NCBI RefSeq assembly: GCF_002161765.1
Contig: NZ_NFIN01000013.1
Location: 26,708-90,707, forward strand
Source of the DNA: Bacteroides sp. An322
Lineage (GTDB): Bacteria; Bacteroidota; Bacteroidia; Bacteroidales; Bacteroidaceae
Direction of reading: 5' to 3'
Length of the DNA: 64,000 nucleotides
A program made the position numbers and the translations under genes. Below the pieces are notes generated by a model. It was not told the DNA's origin. It was given only the letters and a program-made list of their open reading frames with translations, and made no database searches. This document shows positions 27,936-37,076 of this stretch, in pieces; within the stretch, counting starts at the first letter, position 1; each line of letters starts with the position of its first letter.

Positions 27936-27943
27936 TATCTTTG
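27936..27943 (+). promoter_or_regulatory. -7 box of the fhs promoter
   Basis: TATCTTTG on the plus strand, 24 bp before the chosen fhs start. Because it covers the TTG at 27941, it argues against a start there. Confidence 0.55.
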
Positions 27944-27967
27944 CACTCCAATTTTAAATTCTTGGAT

Positions 27968-29635
27968 ATGAAGTCAGATATAGAAATAGCTCGTAGTACG
28001 GAGCTGATGAAAATTAAGCAGATAGCCCAGAATTATGGGATTCCGACCGACCAAGTGCATCATTATGGAAGCTATATGGCAAAAGTCTCGGAAGCATTGA
28101 TTGATGAAGAGAAGGTGAAGCAAAGCAACCTGATATTGGTGACCGCTATCACCCCGACCAAAGCCGGTATCGGAAAAACCACCGTATCTATCGGGCTTGC
28201 CTTGGGGCTGAACCGCATCGGGCGGAAAGCTTTTTGTGCCTTGCGCGAGCCTTCGCTCGGACCGTGTTTCGGAATGAAGGGCGGGGCAGCCGGAGGAGGA
28301 TACGCTCAGGTGCTCCCGATGGAGAAAATCAACCTGCATTTCACGGGAGATTTCCACGCCATTACTTCGGCGCATAACATGATTGCCGCTTTGCTCGATA
28401 ATTATATGTATCAGAATCAAGACAATGGTTTTGCGATGAAGGAAGTGCTGTGGAACCGTGTACTGGACGTGAACGACCGCGGCTTGCGGTATATCGTGAC
28501 CGGATTGGGAGGCAAGACCAACGGCATCACTCGCGAATCGAGTTTCGACATCACACCCGCTTCGGAGATTATGGCAATCCTTTGCCTGGCGAAAGACGAG
28601 GCAGACCTCCGTCGGCGCATCGAGAATATCCTGTTAGGTTTTACCGTGGATAACAAACCGTTTACGGTGAAAGACTTGGGCGTGGCTGGTGCAATTACGG
28701 TCTTGCTGAAAGACGCTATTGCGCCCAATTTGGTGCAGACCACCGAACATACGCCTGCGATTGTACATGGCGGTCCTTTCGCCAACATTGCCCACGGATG
28801 CAATTCGGTCTTGGCTACGAAACTTGCCATGACGTTCGGCGAATACGTCATTACCGAAGCCGGATTCGGCGCCGACTTGGGTGCAGAGAAGTTCTACGAC
28901 ATCAAGTGCCGCAAGGCGGGACTTCAGCCTAAGCTGACCGTGATTGTAGCCACGGCACAGGGCTTGAAAATGCACGGCGGTGTAAGTCTCGATAAAATCA
29001 AAGAACCGAACATGGAAGGCTTGCAGAAGGGTTTCGCCAACCTCGATAAGCACATCGAAAACCTGCGCTCGTTCGGGCAGACGGTGGTTGTGGCGTTCAA
29101 CCGCTATGCGAACGATACCGAAGAGGAAATCGCCTTGGTGCGCCACCATTGTGAAGAATCAGGTGTAGGCTTTGCCGTAAACAATGCTTTTGTCGAAGGA
29201 GGTGCCGGAGCCGTTGAATTGGCACAATTGGTGGTAGACACTGTCGAGCAGCATCCTTCGCAACCCTTGCATTTCGCATACGAAGATACCGATAGCATCG
29301 AGGAGAAGATTTCGAAGGTGGCTTGCAATTTATATGGAGCAAGCGAAGTGACATACAGCATCACGGCACGGAAGAAAATCAAAATGGCGGAAGCGTTGGG
29401 CTACGAAAAGTTCCCGATTTGCATCGCCAAGACCCAATATTCGTTCTCGACCGACCCGAAACAGTATGGCGTAGCAAAGGATTTCGAATTCCACGTGCGC
29501 GACATTGTGCTGAATGCCGGTGCGGAAATGCTGGTGGTCATCGCGGGCGAAATAATGCGTATGCCGGGCTTGCCCAAAGAGCCCCAAGCGTTGCACATCG
29601 ACATCGTAAACGGGGAGATAGAAGGATTATCGTAA
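27968..29635 (+). CDS. fhs: Formate-tetrahydrofolate ligase
   Basis: A 555-residue enzyme that joins formate to tetrahydrofolate with ATP, giving 10-formyl-THF for one-carbon metabolism. The ATP-binding loop [20 protein letters not shown] is present, followed by the family blocks [19 protein letters not shown] and [15 protein letters not shown]. The frame extends 9 codons upstream to a TTG, but that overlaps the promoter and the family length is 555-557, so the ATG at 27968 is preferred. The M23 gene follows after 12 bp and is probably co-transcribed. In this window glyA also feeds the one-carbon pool. Confidence 0.96.
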   Translation: MKSDIEIARSTELMKIKQIAQNYGIPTDQVHHYGSYMAKVSEALIDEEKVKQSNLILVTAITPTKAGIGKTTVSIGLALGLNRIGRKAFCALREPSLGPCFGMKGGAAGGGYAQVLPMEKINLHFTGDFHAITSAHNMIAALLDNYMYQNQDNGFAMKEVLWNRVLDVNDRGLRYIVTGLGGKTNGITRESSFDITPASEIMAILCLAKDEADLRRRIENILLGFTVDNKPFTVKDLGVAGAITVLLKDAIAPNLVQTTEHTPAIVHGGPFANIAHGCNSVLATKLAMTFGEYVITEAGFGADLGAEKFYDIKCRKAGLQPKLTVIVATAQGLKMHGGVSLDKIKEPNMEGLQKGFANLDKHIENLRSFGQTVVVAFNRYANDTEEEIALVRHHCEESGVGFAVNNAFVEGGAGAVELAQLVVDTVEQHPSQPLHFAYEDTDSIEEKISKVACNLYGASEVTYSITARKKIKMAEALGYEKFPICIAKTQYSFSTDPKQYGVAKDFEFHVRDIVLNAGAEMLVVIAGEIMRMPGLPKEPQALHIDIVNGEIEGLS

Positions 29636-29647
29636 ATAATAGCAGAA

Positions 29648-30925
29648 ATGAAAAAACGAAGAGGATACATCATTGCGGCTGTAGTCGTTGCCGTGTTTTT
29701 GGGCGTTGTCGGAGTAAGGCACTATATGAATTACCTGGCACAGCCCTTGGACGAAGTGGAAGTGACCGACTCTGCCGAAGTAGACAACATCGTGCGCAAG
29801 TACGGAATACCTGTCTCGGACTATCAAATCCAGTACGGGATAGTAGAGCCGGGGCAGAACCTTTCCGTCATCCTCCGCAAGCACGGCTTGTCGCTGACCG
29901 AGGTGCATCAGCTGACGGAAAAGTCGGAAGGCGTGTTCGACGTGCGCAAGATAAAGGACGGACAGGCGTATGCGGTCTTCTCTACGAAAGACAGCATCCC
30001 GCAAAAAGAATACTTCGTCTACGAGGAAAGCCCTAAGTCGTACATCGTCTTCGATTTGCGCAACGGTTTTCAAGTGACCCGCAGCGAGAATCCCGTGACG
30101 TGGGAACGTAAAACGGTAGGCGGACGGGTGGAATCCTCGCTATGGGTGGCGATGCAGCAATGCGGCACGAATCCCCAACTGGCGCTCGACCTCTCGAACA
30201 TCTTCGGGTGGAGCATCGACTTCTTCGGCTTGCAGAAAGAAGACGAGTTCCGCGTGTGGTACGAGCAGGAAACGGTAGAAGGGAAAGCCTTGCAGAACTT
30301 CCACATCTTAGCGGCTTCGTTCGCGCACGAAGACAGCGTCTACTATGCTATTCCCTTCGTGCAGGACGGCGAAGAACTCTATTACAATGCCGACGGGAAC
30401 AGCTTGGAAGGCGAATTCCTGAAAGCCCCGCTCGATTACTACCGCATCTCGTCGCGCTTCTCCAACAGCCGTTTTCATCCCGTCCTTCGCCGCTATCGGG
30501 CACACCACGGCGTGGACTACGCCGCCCCCAAAGGCACGCCCGTCTATGCCATCGGGAAAGGCAAGGTAATCGCCAAGGCATACCAAGCCGGAGGGGCGGG
30601 TAATTACCTGAAAATCCGTCACAACAGCCGTTACACCACCACCTATATGCACCTTTCGGGCTTCGCCAAAGGCATCAAGGTCGGCTCGGAAGTGAAGCAG
30701 AAAGAAGTCATCGGCTACGTGGGCAGCACCGGCCTTTCCACCGGTCCCCACCTCGATTTCCGCGTCTACGACAACGGCACGCCCGTCAATCCGCTCACCA
30801 TTAAGTCGCAGCCCAAGAAGCCGATAAGCGAAGCCAACCGCCCGCAATTCGCCGTCGTCCGCGACTCCCTCCTCCGGGTGCTCGGAGCGATTGAAGTGAA
30901 GGCGGATACCGTGGATAATAGATAA
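29648..30925 (+). CDS. M23/LytM-domain membrane protein with altered metal site
   Basis: A 425-residue protein with one membrane segment (residues 6-26), a periplasmic region with a LysM/OapA-like segment (VEPGQNLSVILRKHGLSLTEV, split here as a helix-strand unit) and a C-terminal LytM/M23 domain. The domain contains HHGVDYAAPKGTPVYA (His and Asp metal ligands) and TTYMHLSGF, but the final motif reads GPHLDFRV instead of the usual HLHF, so the second His, normally a zinc ligand, is Asp. It may be a weakened enzyme or a regulatory, EnvC-like protein that activates amidases in cell division. It is 12 bp downstream of fhs. Confidence 0.88.
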   Translation: MKKRRGYIIAAVVVAVFLGVVGVRHYMNYLAQPLDEVEVTDSAEVDNIVRKYGIPVSDYQIQYGIVEPGQNLSVILRKHGLSLTEVHQLTEKSEGVFDVRKIKDGQAYAVFSTKDSIPQKEYFVYEESPKSYIVFDLRNGFQVTRSENPVTWERKTVGGRVESSLWVAMQQCGTNPQLALDLSNIFGWSIDFFGLQKEDEFRVWYEQETVEGKALQNFHILAASFAHEDSVYYAIPFVQDGEELYYNADGNSLEGEFLKAPLDYYRISSRFSNSRFHPVLRRYRAHHGVDYAAPKGTPVYAIGKGKVIAKAYQAGGAGNYLKIRHNSRYTTTYMHLSGFAKGIKVGSEVKQKEVIGYVGSTGLSTGPHLDFRVYDNGTPVNPLTIKSQPKKPISEANRPQFAVVRDSLLRVLGAIEVKADTVDNR

Positions 30926-31079
30926 TTCAACCTTCATTCGCCCCCTCGAACGGCACTTTTCCGGTTGCGGAAGCCCAATTCGAGGGGTCGAATTGCATTT
31001 TTGCCGCGAAAAAAGTCCGATTTCGGACAAATAATCTTATCTCTCGGGCAAATAAACCCAAATTTTGATTCTATGAGCA

Positions 31080-31733
31080 CTATCCTAAGCACGCCTCCGC
31101 TATCTCCTGCATGTCGTTGATGAGCTTGCAGGTGTGGTATCCGTCGGCTACGGCGTGGCTGACGAATACGGAAACGGGTATCTGTATCCGCCCGTCCGCC
31201 TCGAAGTATTTCCCGAACTTGATGAGGGGGAAAAGGAGTTTGCTCTCAGTGTACGTGTCTTGCGCGAAGGCGGTGTAGCTCAGCCACGGCAGGCACGACA
31301 CGGGGCAGAAGTTGGCGGGTTGTCCGGGGCGTGCCTTGATGACGCCCGTCACGTTCCGGTACGCCTCGATGTCCGCTACAATGGTCTGATAGAACGTGTC
31401 GAAATCTTCGCTGTATTCGCTCCAGATGTCGGTGAACGTCTTGGTCTCCGGGTGGAAAAGCGTGTAGGAGGGCACTACCTCGTCCCAGTATCCTAATCGC
31501 CCGTCCTCGTCGAAGCTCATCCGGAATTCCTTGTTGCGGTTGACGGCTTTCATGATGACGTAGAGCATCACCGGAAAGAAGCGGAGCCCTTTTGCCTTCT
31601 GTGCCGCCACTAAGCGGGTGATGTCCAGATTGGCGTTCAGGTTGTATTTGCATTTGATTTGGTTGTAATAATAATCGAAGTAAACGCTTCGTTCCCACGT
31701 GGATTTGTCTATGATATGGAATTGGCTGTTCAT
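31080..31733 (-). CDS. Chloramphenicol acetyltransferase-like (CatA-fold) protein
   Basis: A 217-residue protein of the trimeric CAT family. It shows YYNQIKCKYNLNANLDITRL and VIMKAVNRNKEFRMSFDEDG, then the catalytic motif SHAVADGYHT (HxxxDG) near residue 190. Family members transfer acetyl groups from acetyl-CoA to chloramphenicol or other hydroxyl acceptors; distance from known resistance enzymes cannot be judged here, so drug resistance is only possible. It has a well-formed promoter (31756-31787) inside a 39-bp sequence that recurs at 35070-35108, beyond the mcrBC cassette. A second CAT-like gene is at 37526-38146. Confidence 0.88.
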   Translation of the reverse strand: MNSQFHIIDKSTWERSVYFDYYYNQIKCKYNLNANLDITRLVAAQKAKGLRFFPVMLYVIMKAVNRNKEFRMSFDEDGRLGYWDEVVPSYTLFHPETKTFTDIWSEYSEDFDTFYQTIVADIEAYRNVTGVIKARPGQPANFCPVSCLPWLSYTAFAQDTYTESKLLFPLIKFGKYFEADGRIQIPVSVFVSHAVADGYHTCKLINDMQEIAEACLG

Positions 31734-31751
31734 GTTTTTCTCGCTTTTTTG

Positions 31752-31790
31752 TTTGCGAAGATACAGGGAAAATGGGAGAATGGCAAAGAA
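31752..31790. repeat. 39-bp direct repeat, copy 1 (contains CAT-like gene promoter)
   Basis: This segment is repeated at 35070-35108 in the same orientation with 38 of 39 bases identical. Both copies contain, on the minus strand, TTTG, a 20-base spacer and TATCTTCG. Copy 1 is the promoter of the CAT-like gene. The two copies bracket the FKBP-mcrB-mcrC cassette. Confidence 0.85.
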
Positions 31791-31815
31791 TAAAAGAGGT
31801 AAGTAAGGTTGTAAC

Positions 31816-32856
31816 TCAAAAATTGAGGAATTGCTCCAGCTGCTTGGAAATGGCTTCGAAATCCTGATTCAAATCCAATGTCTTAACCATTATCCGGTTG
31901 TTTCCGAAGATTGCGGACAAGTCGGGTGCCATATCTTCCTCTGTTTTTGCATACAGAAGCAGACCGCATACATTGCCCGTATGATGCGCATCATAGTTTT
32001 TTACATAGGTGAATATTTGATACAGATTATTTGAATGAATACTTGGCTTGCTGAAATGATATTGCATGGCTTTGCCATAATATTTCGTGTCGATAATTAG
32101 TGTCCGTTCGCCTTTATGCAGCACAATATCACTTTTCATAATCGGCAGGTATTCAACCATGCAAGATTCATTGTCGTTAATATCCCAGTATATCCGATCC
32201 GGATTGGCAGACAATTCTTTATGATGCGTGCGGTAATATTCAAGGACAAAACGTTCAAACAAACGGTTCAAATGCTCATCCGAAAAGGTTGTCATCCGAT
32301 ATTTGCCGCTCTCTGTAGTCATCAACATTCCGTCAATGATAAAATAGCAAACATTCATCAACATCCGATATGCCTGATTGTTCCGTTGATAAGTCAAGTT
32401 TTCCCAACGGATAGCACGTATATCTATTTCTTCCACCTCCGAAAAGAAGGGCATCACCTGCCGTAATTGTGCTTTTCGAGAGCTGGAAAGATTGATGTCG
32501 CGCAACAAAACAGATATAGTTGTTTTCAATATCTGATTTAAGGGATTATTTTCCGACAAATCATCATATTCACAACTCAACCTGTTTTGGCAACGCATCC
32601 GATTCGTGATTGTCCCTTTTATATCCAACCGCCCTTTCAGAACCGAAAGATTTTCCTGCCGCTCCACGTATTTACGATGCAAGCCACGTTTCAGTTGTGC
32701 CGAAACTCCTTTGTATAAGATTTCGGCAAACAGGTCTTGGATGTGGTCGAATTCCTCTTTTGCGATATGCTCATAATTGTTCTTTTTCAATTCCGAAAAG
32801 GCGTATGACAGCATATAATAGATGTTGCGTATCAATATAGTCTTATCCTTAGTCAT
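31816..32856 (-). CDS. mcrC: McrC, nuclease subunit of McrBC modification-dependent restriction
   Basis: A 346-residue protein of the McrC family. The C-terminal PD-(D/E)XK nuclease core is visible as KSDIVLHKGERTLIIDTKYYG (Asp, then D-T-K), and the N-terminal half has the family block LKGRLDIKGTITNRM. McrC joins a McrB GTPase ring and cuts DNA carrying modified cytosines. The start overlaps the mcrB stop by 8 bp. The gene looks intact, but its partner mcrB is interrupted by an in-frame stop, so restriction is probably lost unless the stop is read through. Confidence 0.9.
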   Translation of the reverse strand: MTKDKTILIRNIYYMLSYAFSELKKNNYEHIAKEEFDHIQDLFAEILYKGVSAQLKRGLHRKYVERQENLSVLKGRLDIKGTITNRMRCQNRLSCEYDDLSENNPLNQILKTTISVLLRDINLSSSRKAQLRQVMPFFSEVEEIDIRAIRWENLTYQRNNQAYRMLMNVCYFIIDGMLMTTESGKYRMTTFSDEHLNRLFERFVLEYYRTHHKELSANPDRIYWDINDNESCMVEYLPIMKSDIVLHKGERTLIIDTKYYGKAMQYHFSKPSIHSNNLYQIFTYVKNYDAHHTGNVCGLLLYAKTEEDMAPDLSAIFGNNRIMVKTLDLNQDFEAISKQLEQFLNF

Positions 32857-33496
32857 GGAATATCCCGTTCAGTTTGTCCGACCATCTTTTCACTTCTTGT
32901 TTATTGTCAAACCAATATTCCTGCAACATAGGAATAATGTCATAATTCACAACAGCCTTCAGCCATTGGTCTGATATTGGATTTTTCGTGCAAAGATAAC
33001 TATGCCCTATTTCAAAACCTGCACCTAAAGAATCGTCTGCCTCTATCTGTTTATTCAATTCTTTGATTAATTCCACCAAAACGTCGAAACGGTCATTTTT
33101 CTTTTCTTTCTGATAAGCTTTGAATCCTTCCGTATCAAATCCTGGGCGCATTTCGAAAAAACTGAATCTCCTGCGCAATGCATAATCTATTAATGCCAAA
33201 CTTCGGTCTGCGGTGTTCATCATACCGATTATATATAGGTTCCGAGGGACTGAAAACTTTTCGTCTTTGTATGCCAACGTGAGTTTTTCTCCACGATAAT
33301 CCTTTTCAATAAGCATCAATAGTTCTCCAAATATTTTTGACAGATTACCACGATTGATTTCATCAATAATGAAAAAGTAATCTTTATCTGGATGATTGGA
33401 AGCATTTTGGCAAAACTTATAAAACAAGCCCTTTTGCAATTCGAACGTTTCCCCCATTGGCTTATAGCCCATCACAAAATCTTCATAAGAATAATT
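32849..33496 (-). pseudogene. mcrB: mcrB, 3' part after the in-frame stop
   Basis: Continuing in the same frame past the TAA at 33499-33497, the sequence reads NYSYEDFVMGYKPMGETF, then FFIIDEINRGNLSKIFGELL (Walker B and sensor region of the AAA+ GTPase), TADRSLALIDYALRRRF (arginine-finger region) and a C-terminal helical part. The frame is open to 32849 and about 215 residues long. A GTG at 33475 could start a separate product, but it would lack the P-loop and could not bind GTP. Confidence 0.85.
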
Positions 33497-34450
33497 TTAG
33501 TGGAACTGGATAAAAGCAATACGGCTCTCGTCTTTTTCTTCCATCATTGCCCATGCTAACCTACGGGCACAAAATGTCTTTCCTACTCCCGGCGCTCCTT
33601 GAAGAATAACGTTTTGTTTGGTTCTAACCAAATGCCGAAGCATATCGAAATCTGCCTTATTTAGATATACTTCGCGTAAGAAATCTTCTTCTGTGTATTT
33701 TTCAAACGAACTATCAGGCAATGGATTATCGTTTATTGGTTTTTCTATTATCTGTTTAGGCATTTGAGTAAAATTTGAAAAATTTCCTACAAAATAGACT
33801 AAGTCTATTACGGTTGTCCTTAACTTCTCATCTTGATAACAATCTTCTGAAAGCTTATCTGTTAAAAGGTTACGTATATCAGAATCTTTTTGAAGAATAA
33901 TTGCTACTTCATCATATAACTTAAATATTTCTACAATGCTTTTGGCATCGATACCTCTTTTAGGAACAAATGCTGCATCCAGCTTTTTTGCAAACTCCCT
34001 TGCACAAGAGTACTTATAAATATAATACTTATCAGGATAGCGCAACCAAAGATAAGTTGTAATGGCATTAAAATTCTGATAATGCTGTTTCCCTTTATTC
34101 CATTTCTTCACCAATTCATCCGCACTATGTTTAAACGAATCCATTCTGTATGCAAGATCTTTTGTCTCATCATATAAAATTTGAAACATCTTACGAACTT
34201 TATCTGAATCAATTTCACAAAATCTCTCCAACATCTTTTTGGGGAAATTATTCATTGAAATTAACAAATTCCCCGTTTTACCCAATGCTTGTACTAACAT
34301 TCCTTTAAAGTCGTCTGCTTCTATGTCCCAATGAAGTTGGAAATGTCTTACAGCTTTCCATTTATAAATTTCATCAGAATAATGGTCTGCAAAGTACTGT
34401 TTATACGAATCAATTATCGCAGTAAGATTATCAAAATTTATATTCACCAT
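33497..34450 (-). pseudogene. mcrB: mcrB, 5' part with DNA-recognition domain and P-loop, ending at a premature TAA
   Basis: The 317-residue upstream frame holds an N-terminal DNA-binding region (KWKAVRHFQLHWDIEADDF) and the Walker A motif GAPGVGKTF near residue 295, then stops at IAFIQFH-TAA. McrB proteins normally continue FHQ.YSYEDF, so one C-to-T change (CAA to TAA) explains the stop; there is no frameshift, since the next residues are in the same frame. The whole gene would be 34450-32849, about 533 codons. The truncated product lacks Walker B and the ring-forming region. Confidence 0.88.
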
Positions 34451-34486
34451 ATCTTTTTTATTTTTACTGATTTTTCAAATCTTGCT

Positions 34487-34885
34487 TTACATCACCCCTA
34501 TCAGTTCGACATCGAATATCAGTGTGGAACCTGCAGGGATGCCAGGCTGGGAAAGTCTGCCATATCCTTGTTCGGCAGGGATGAATATTTCCCATCGGTC
34601 ACCCACGCGCATCTGCTGTAAGGCAATAATCCAACCTTCTATCAGGTCAGACAAACGGATGGCGAGCGGTACACCTCCACGGCTGGTATCAAACTGTTTG
34701 CCATCGATAGTACATCCCGTATAATGCACAGTAACAATGCTTCGCAATGACGGACTTTTACCTGTTGAGTCTCCTGACGATATCACTTTGTAAAAAATGC
34801 CTTTTGGCAAAGGTAATACACCTTCTTCTTTCGATTTTTTTGCCAGCCAATCCTTATTGGCTTGTATGTATGCTTTCTTATCCAT
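34487..34885 (-). CDS. FKBP-type peptidyl-prolyl cis-trans isomerase
   Basis: A 132-residue, single-domain FKBP. It contains VTVHYTGCTIDGKQFDTS, IEGWIIALQQMRVGDRWEIF and IPAEQGYGRLSQPGIPAGST, with the Tyr, Phe, Asp, Ile and Trp positions that line the FKBP pocket. There is no signal peptide, so it should act in the cytoplasm as a folding helper. It lies 36 bp upstream of mcrB on the same strand and may be in one transcript with mcrBC. The long leader (about 180 bp) contains a 22-bp tandem repeat array. Confidence 0.93.
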   Translation of the reverse strand: MDKKAYIQANKDWLAKKSKEEGVLPLPKGIFYKVISSGDSTGKSPSLRSIVTVHYTGCTIDGKQFDTSRGGVPLAIRLSDLIEGWIIALQQMRVGDRWEIFIPAEQGYGRLSQPGIPAGSTLIFDVELIGVM

Positions 34886-34934
34886 AAAGATTTTTATATG
34901 AAAAAATATACTTCAAACCTTCTTTGAGAACGAA

Positions 34935-35020
34935 TACGGCTTCATCAGTCAACACATACGGCTTCGTCAACCAACACATACGGTTTCGTCAGCCAACACA
35001 TACGGCTTCATCAATGAACC
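34935..35020. repeat. 22-bp tandem repeat array, about 3.9 copies
   Basis: Units begin at 34935, 34957, 34979 and 35001, each 22 bp, with the shared core TACGGCTTCRTCA followed by a CAACACA tail; the last unit is incomplete. Differences between units are mainly R and Y swaps. It lies in the FKBP leader. A related 22-bp array with a GCTTCATC core is at 53688-53753. Confidence 0.85.
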
Positions 35021-35069
35021 TAATTATCCATACTTCTTCCAACAATATTTCGTTCTCAAAAATCTTATT

Positions 35070-35108
35070 TTTGCGAAGATACGGGGAAAATGGGAGAATG
35101 GCAAAGAA
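35070..35108. repeat. 39-bp direct repeat, copy 2 (probable FKBP-mcrBC promoter)
   Basis: It is identical to 31752-31790 apart from one base. Minus-strand TTTG (35105-35102), 20 bases and TATCTTCG (35081-35074) would drive the FKBP-mcrBC genes with a leader of about 180 nt. Confidence 0.8.
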
Positions 35109-35187
35109 ATCCGCGGCGAATGCAGGCAGGGGATTGGAAGATTATTGCTATCTTCGCAGAAGTATATTCAAAAGCATTATTTACACA

Positions 35188-36195
35188 ATGGAACAGAAAA
35201 CGACTCATCAGTTGACTACCTCGCGTTTGATTCTCCGCCCTTGGCGGGAATCGGATGCGGAAGCCTTGTACAAATACGCCAAAGACCCTGCCATTGGTCC
35301 CGTTGCGGGTTGGCCTCCTCATACTTCGGTAGCGGACAGTTTGGAAATAATCCGCACGGTGTTTGCCGCTCCCGAAACGTATGCGGTGGTATTAAAAGCG
35401 ACGGACGAGCCGGTAGGTAGCGTAGGTATCATGTTCGGAGACGGTTTGCACAGTGCTGAAATGCGACCGGGCGAGGCGGAGATAGGCTATTGGATAGGTG
35501 TGCCTTATTGGGGGCAAGGACTGATACCCGAAGCCGTGCGTTGCTTGCTGAAAAGGTGTTTTGAGGATTTGGGAATAACTGCCGTTTGGTGCGGGTATTA
35601 TGACGGCAACGTGAAATCCCGGCGTGTGATGGAGAAATGCGGTTTCCGTTTTCATCATACGGAAGAAGGCAAGACTTCTCCGCTTGGCGATGTTCGCACG
35701 GAACATTTCATGCGGATGACGAAGGGGGAATGGGAGGCAAATCAAGTATGGATTCAGCCCGTTATAAGCGATAAGAAATGTTATCTGCCTCTTTTGCTAC
35801 TTGGGGATGAACAGGAATCCATGATTGACAGATATTTGGAGCGAGGCAAAATGTTCGTCATGCAGAATCAAGCAGCAACACCCATAGCCATAGCTGTGGT
35901 TACTGATGAGGGGAACGGCGTATTGGAATTGAAAAACTTGGCAGTTCATCCTCTCTTTCAACGGAAAGGGTATGGGCGAAGAATGATTGCGTACATACGC
36001 GAACACTATAAAGACCAGTTTCATACGTTGCTTGCGGGTACGGGCGACAGCGGGCAAACCTTCTCTTTCTACAAGAGCTGCGGCTTCATGTATTCGCATA
36101 CTGTAGCCAACTTTTTCTTAAAGAATTATGACCATCCAATTATGGAAGATGGTAAGGTGCTGAAAGATATGATTTATTTTAAGCGTAAGATATAA
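35188..36195 (+). CDS. Two-domain GNAT acetyltransferase fusion
   Basis: A protein of 335 residues from the ATG at 35188. The open frame continues far upstream through the tandem repeats, but that part has no coding character. Residues 1-170 are a RimJ/RimL-type GNAT (TSRLILRPWRESDAEALY, GEAEIGYWIGVPYWGQGLIP, GNVKSRRVMEKCGFRFH). Residues 180-335 are a second GNAT with the acetyl-CoA loop HPLFQRKGYGRRMI and SFYKSCGFMYSHTV. Each domain should use acetyl-CoA; acceptors are unknown. The next GNAT gene starts 7 bp later, so this heads a five-gene run. Confidence 0.85.
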   Translation: MEQKTTHQLTTSRLILRPWRESDAEALYKYAKDPAIGPVAGWPPHTSVADSLEIIRTVFAAPETYAVVLKATDEPVGSVGIMFGDGLHSAEMRPGEAEIGYWIGVPYWGQGLIPEAVRCLLKRCFEDLGITAVWCGYYDGNVKSRRVMEKCGFRFHHTEEGKTSPLGDVRTEHFMRMTKGEWEANQVWIQPVISDKKCYLPLLLLGDEQESMIDRYLERGKMFVMQNQAATPIAIAVVTDEGNGVLELKNLAVHPLFQRKGYGRRMIAYIREHYKDQFHTLLAGTGDSGQTFSFYKSCGFMYSHTVANFFLKNYDHPIMEDGKVLKDMIYFKRKI

Positions 36196-36202
36196 AAGGT
36201 AT

Positions 36203-36679
36203 ATGGTAACAAATTTGGATATACGTCGGTTGGCAGCACAAGACATCCCGGAAATGCGGAAATTGTTCCGTGCCACCGTTCTTACTGTCAATTCCAAGGA
36301 CTATACGAAAGAGGAAGTCGAGGATTGGGCTTCGTGCGGAGACAGCGTAGAGCATTGGAAAGAACTGTTTGCAAAGAACAATTATATCGGTGCACTTGAC
36401 GGACAAGGCAATATTATCGGCTTTTCCTCCATGAACACAGACGGCTATCTGCACTCCATGTTTGTCCACAAGGACTGGCAAGGAAAGGGTGTGGCAACCT
36501 TGCTGCTTTCGGAAGTGGAAAAAATGGCTCGTAGATACGAGGTACACAAAATAAACGTTGAAGTAAGCATCACCGCACGACCTTTCTTTGAGAAGCGTGG
36601 CTACAAGGTGGTGAAGGAACAGAAGGCGAGAGCCAATCGGCTTTGGCTGACAAACTATGTAATGGAGAAGGCTATATGA
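36203..36679 (+). CDS. GNAT-family N-acetyltransferase
   Basis: A 158-residue acetyltransferase with the acetyl-CoA binding loop VHKDWQGKGVATLLLSEVEK (Q/R-x-x-G-x-G/A type) and the C-terminal ARPFFEKRGYKVVKEQ motif common to YafP-like GNATs. The acceptor is not known. It follows the GNAT fusion after 7 bp, and its TGA overlaps the next ATG (36676-36679), which indicates translational coupling. Confidence 0.9.
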   Translation: MVTNLDIRRLAAQDIPEMRKLFRATVLTVNSKDYTKEEVEDWASCGDSVEHWKELFAKNNYIGALDGQGNIIGFSSMNTDGYLHSMFVHKDWQGKGVATLLLSEVEKMARRYEVHKINVEVSITARPFFEKRGYKVVKEQKARANRLWLTNYVMEKAI

Positions 36680-37062
36680 ACATCTTGAAATCCCTCATAA
36701 TATGGCTTTGCTTTATCCCCGTGGCCATCCTCAATGGAGGGTTGCGGGAATATGTATTAGTGGAAGCTATCGGAGAGGAATGGGCTTTGCCTATGAGCGG
36801 GATTATATTAAGCGTGTGTATTTTCCTGATAACTTGGCTGCTATTGCCTCGAATGATAAAAGCCTTTACCTCCAAAGATGGCTGGTTGATTGGGATAAGC
36901 TGGGCATTGTTGACGATTGCTTTTGAATTTGCCGCAGGACTGGCGGGAGGCAGTACCGTTTCGGAACTTTTAGCCGCTTATAATCCGTTGTCCGGCAATT
37001 TGTGGTTGTTGGTTCTGGCGACTACGCTGTTGTCTCCAATTATAGTAAAAACACATACATAA
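36676..37062 (+). CDS. Small membrane protein of unknown function
   Basis: A protein of 128 residues from the ATG at 36676, coupled to the GNAT gene through an ATGA overlap. There are four likely membrane helices (residues 4-24, 36-56, 70-90 and 105-125), seen as LIIWLCFIPVAILNG, GIILSVCIFLITWLLLP, LIGISWALLTIAFEFAAG and WLLVLATTLLSPIIV. No known motif. It may be a helper to the neighbouring acetyltransferases or an unrelated passenger. Confidence 0.8.
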   Translation: MNILKSLIIWLCFIPVAILNGGLREYVLVEAIGEEWALPMSGIILSVCIFLITWLLLPRMIKAFTSKDGWLIGISWALLTIAFEFAAGLAGGSTVSELLAAYNPLSGNLWLLVLATTLLSPIIVKTHT

Positions 37063-37076
37063 CACAATCAAATAAT

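Larger units (their letters stand above)
34886..35187. other. Intergenic region with tandem repeats and duplicated promoter
   Basis: The region between the divergent FKBP and GNAT-fusion genes holds a 22-bp tandem array (34935-35020), copy 2 of the 39-bp direct repeat (35070-35108) with a minus-strand promoter, and a TATCTTCG box (35149-35156) oriented towards the GNAT-fusion gene. No gene is seen here. Confidence 0.7.

Noticed and set aside
31080..31733. Calling the CAT-like genes chloramphenicol resistance genes.
   Set aside because: The HxxxDG motif supports the fold and acetyl transfer only; many family members act on other acceptors.
34935..35020. Possible CRISPR array in the 22-bp repeats.
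   Set aside because: Units are directly adjacent with no spacers, and no cas gene is in the window. The same holds for 53688-53753.
34924..35187. An 88-codon N-terminal extension of the GNAT fusion.
   Set aside because: It runs through the 22-bp tandem repeats and a promoter-like repeat; the GNAT family begins at the ATG at 35188.
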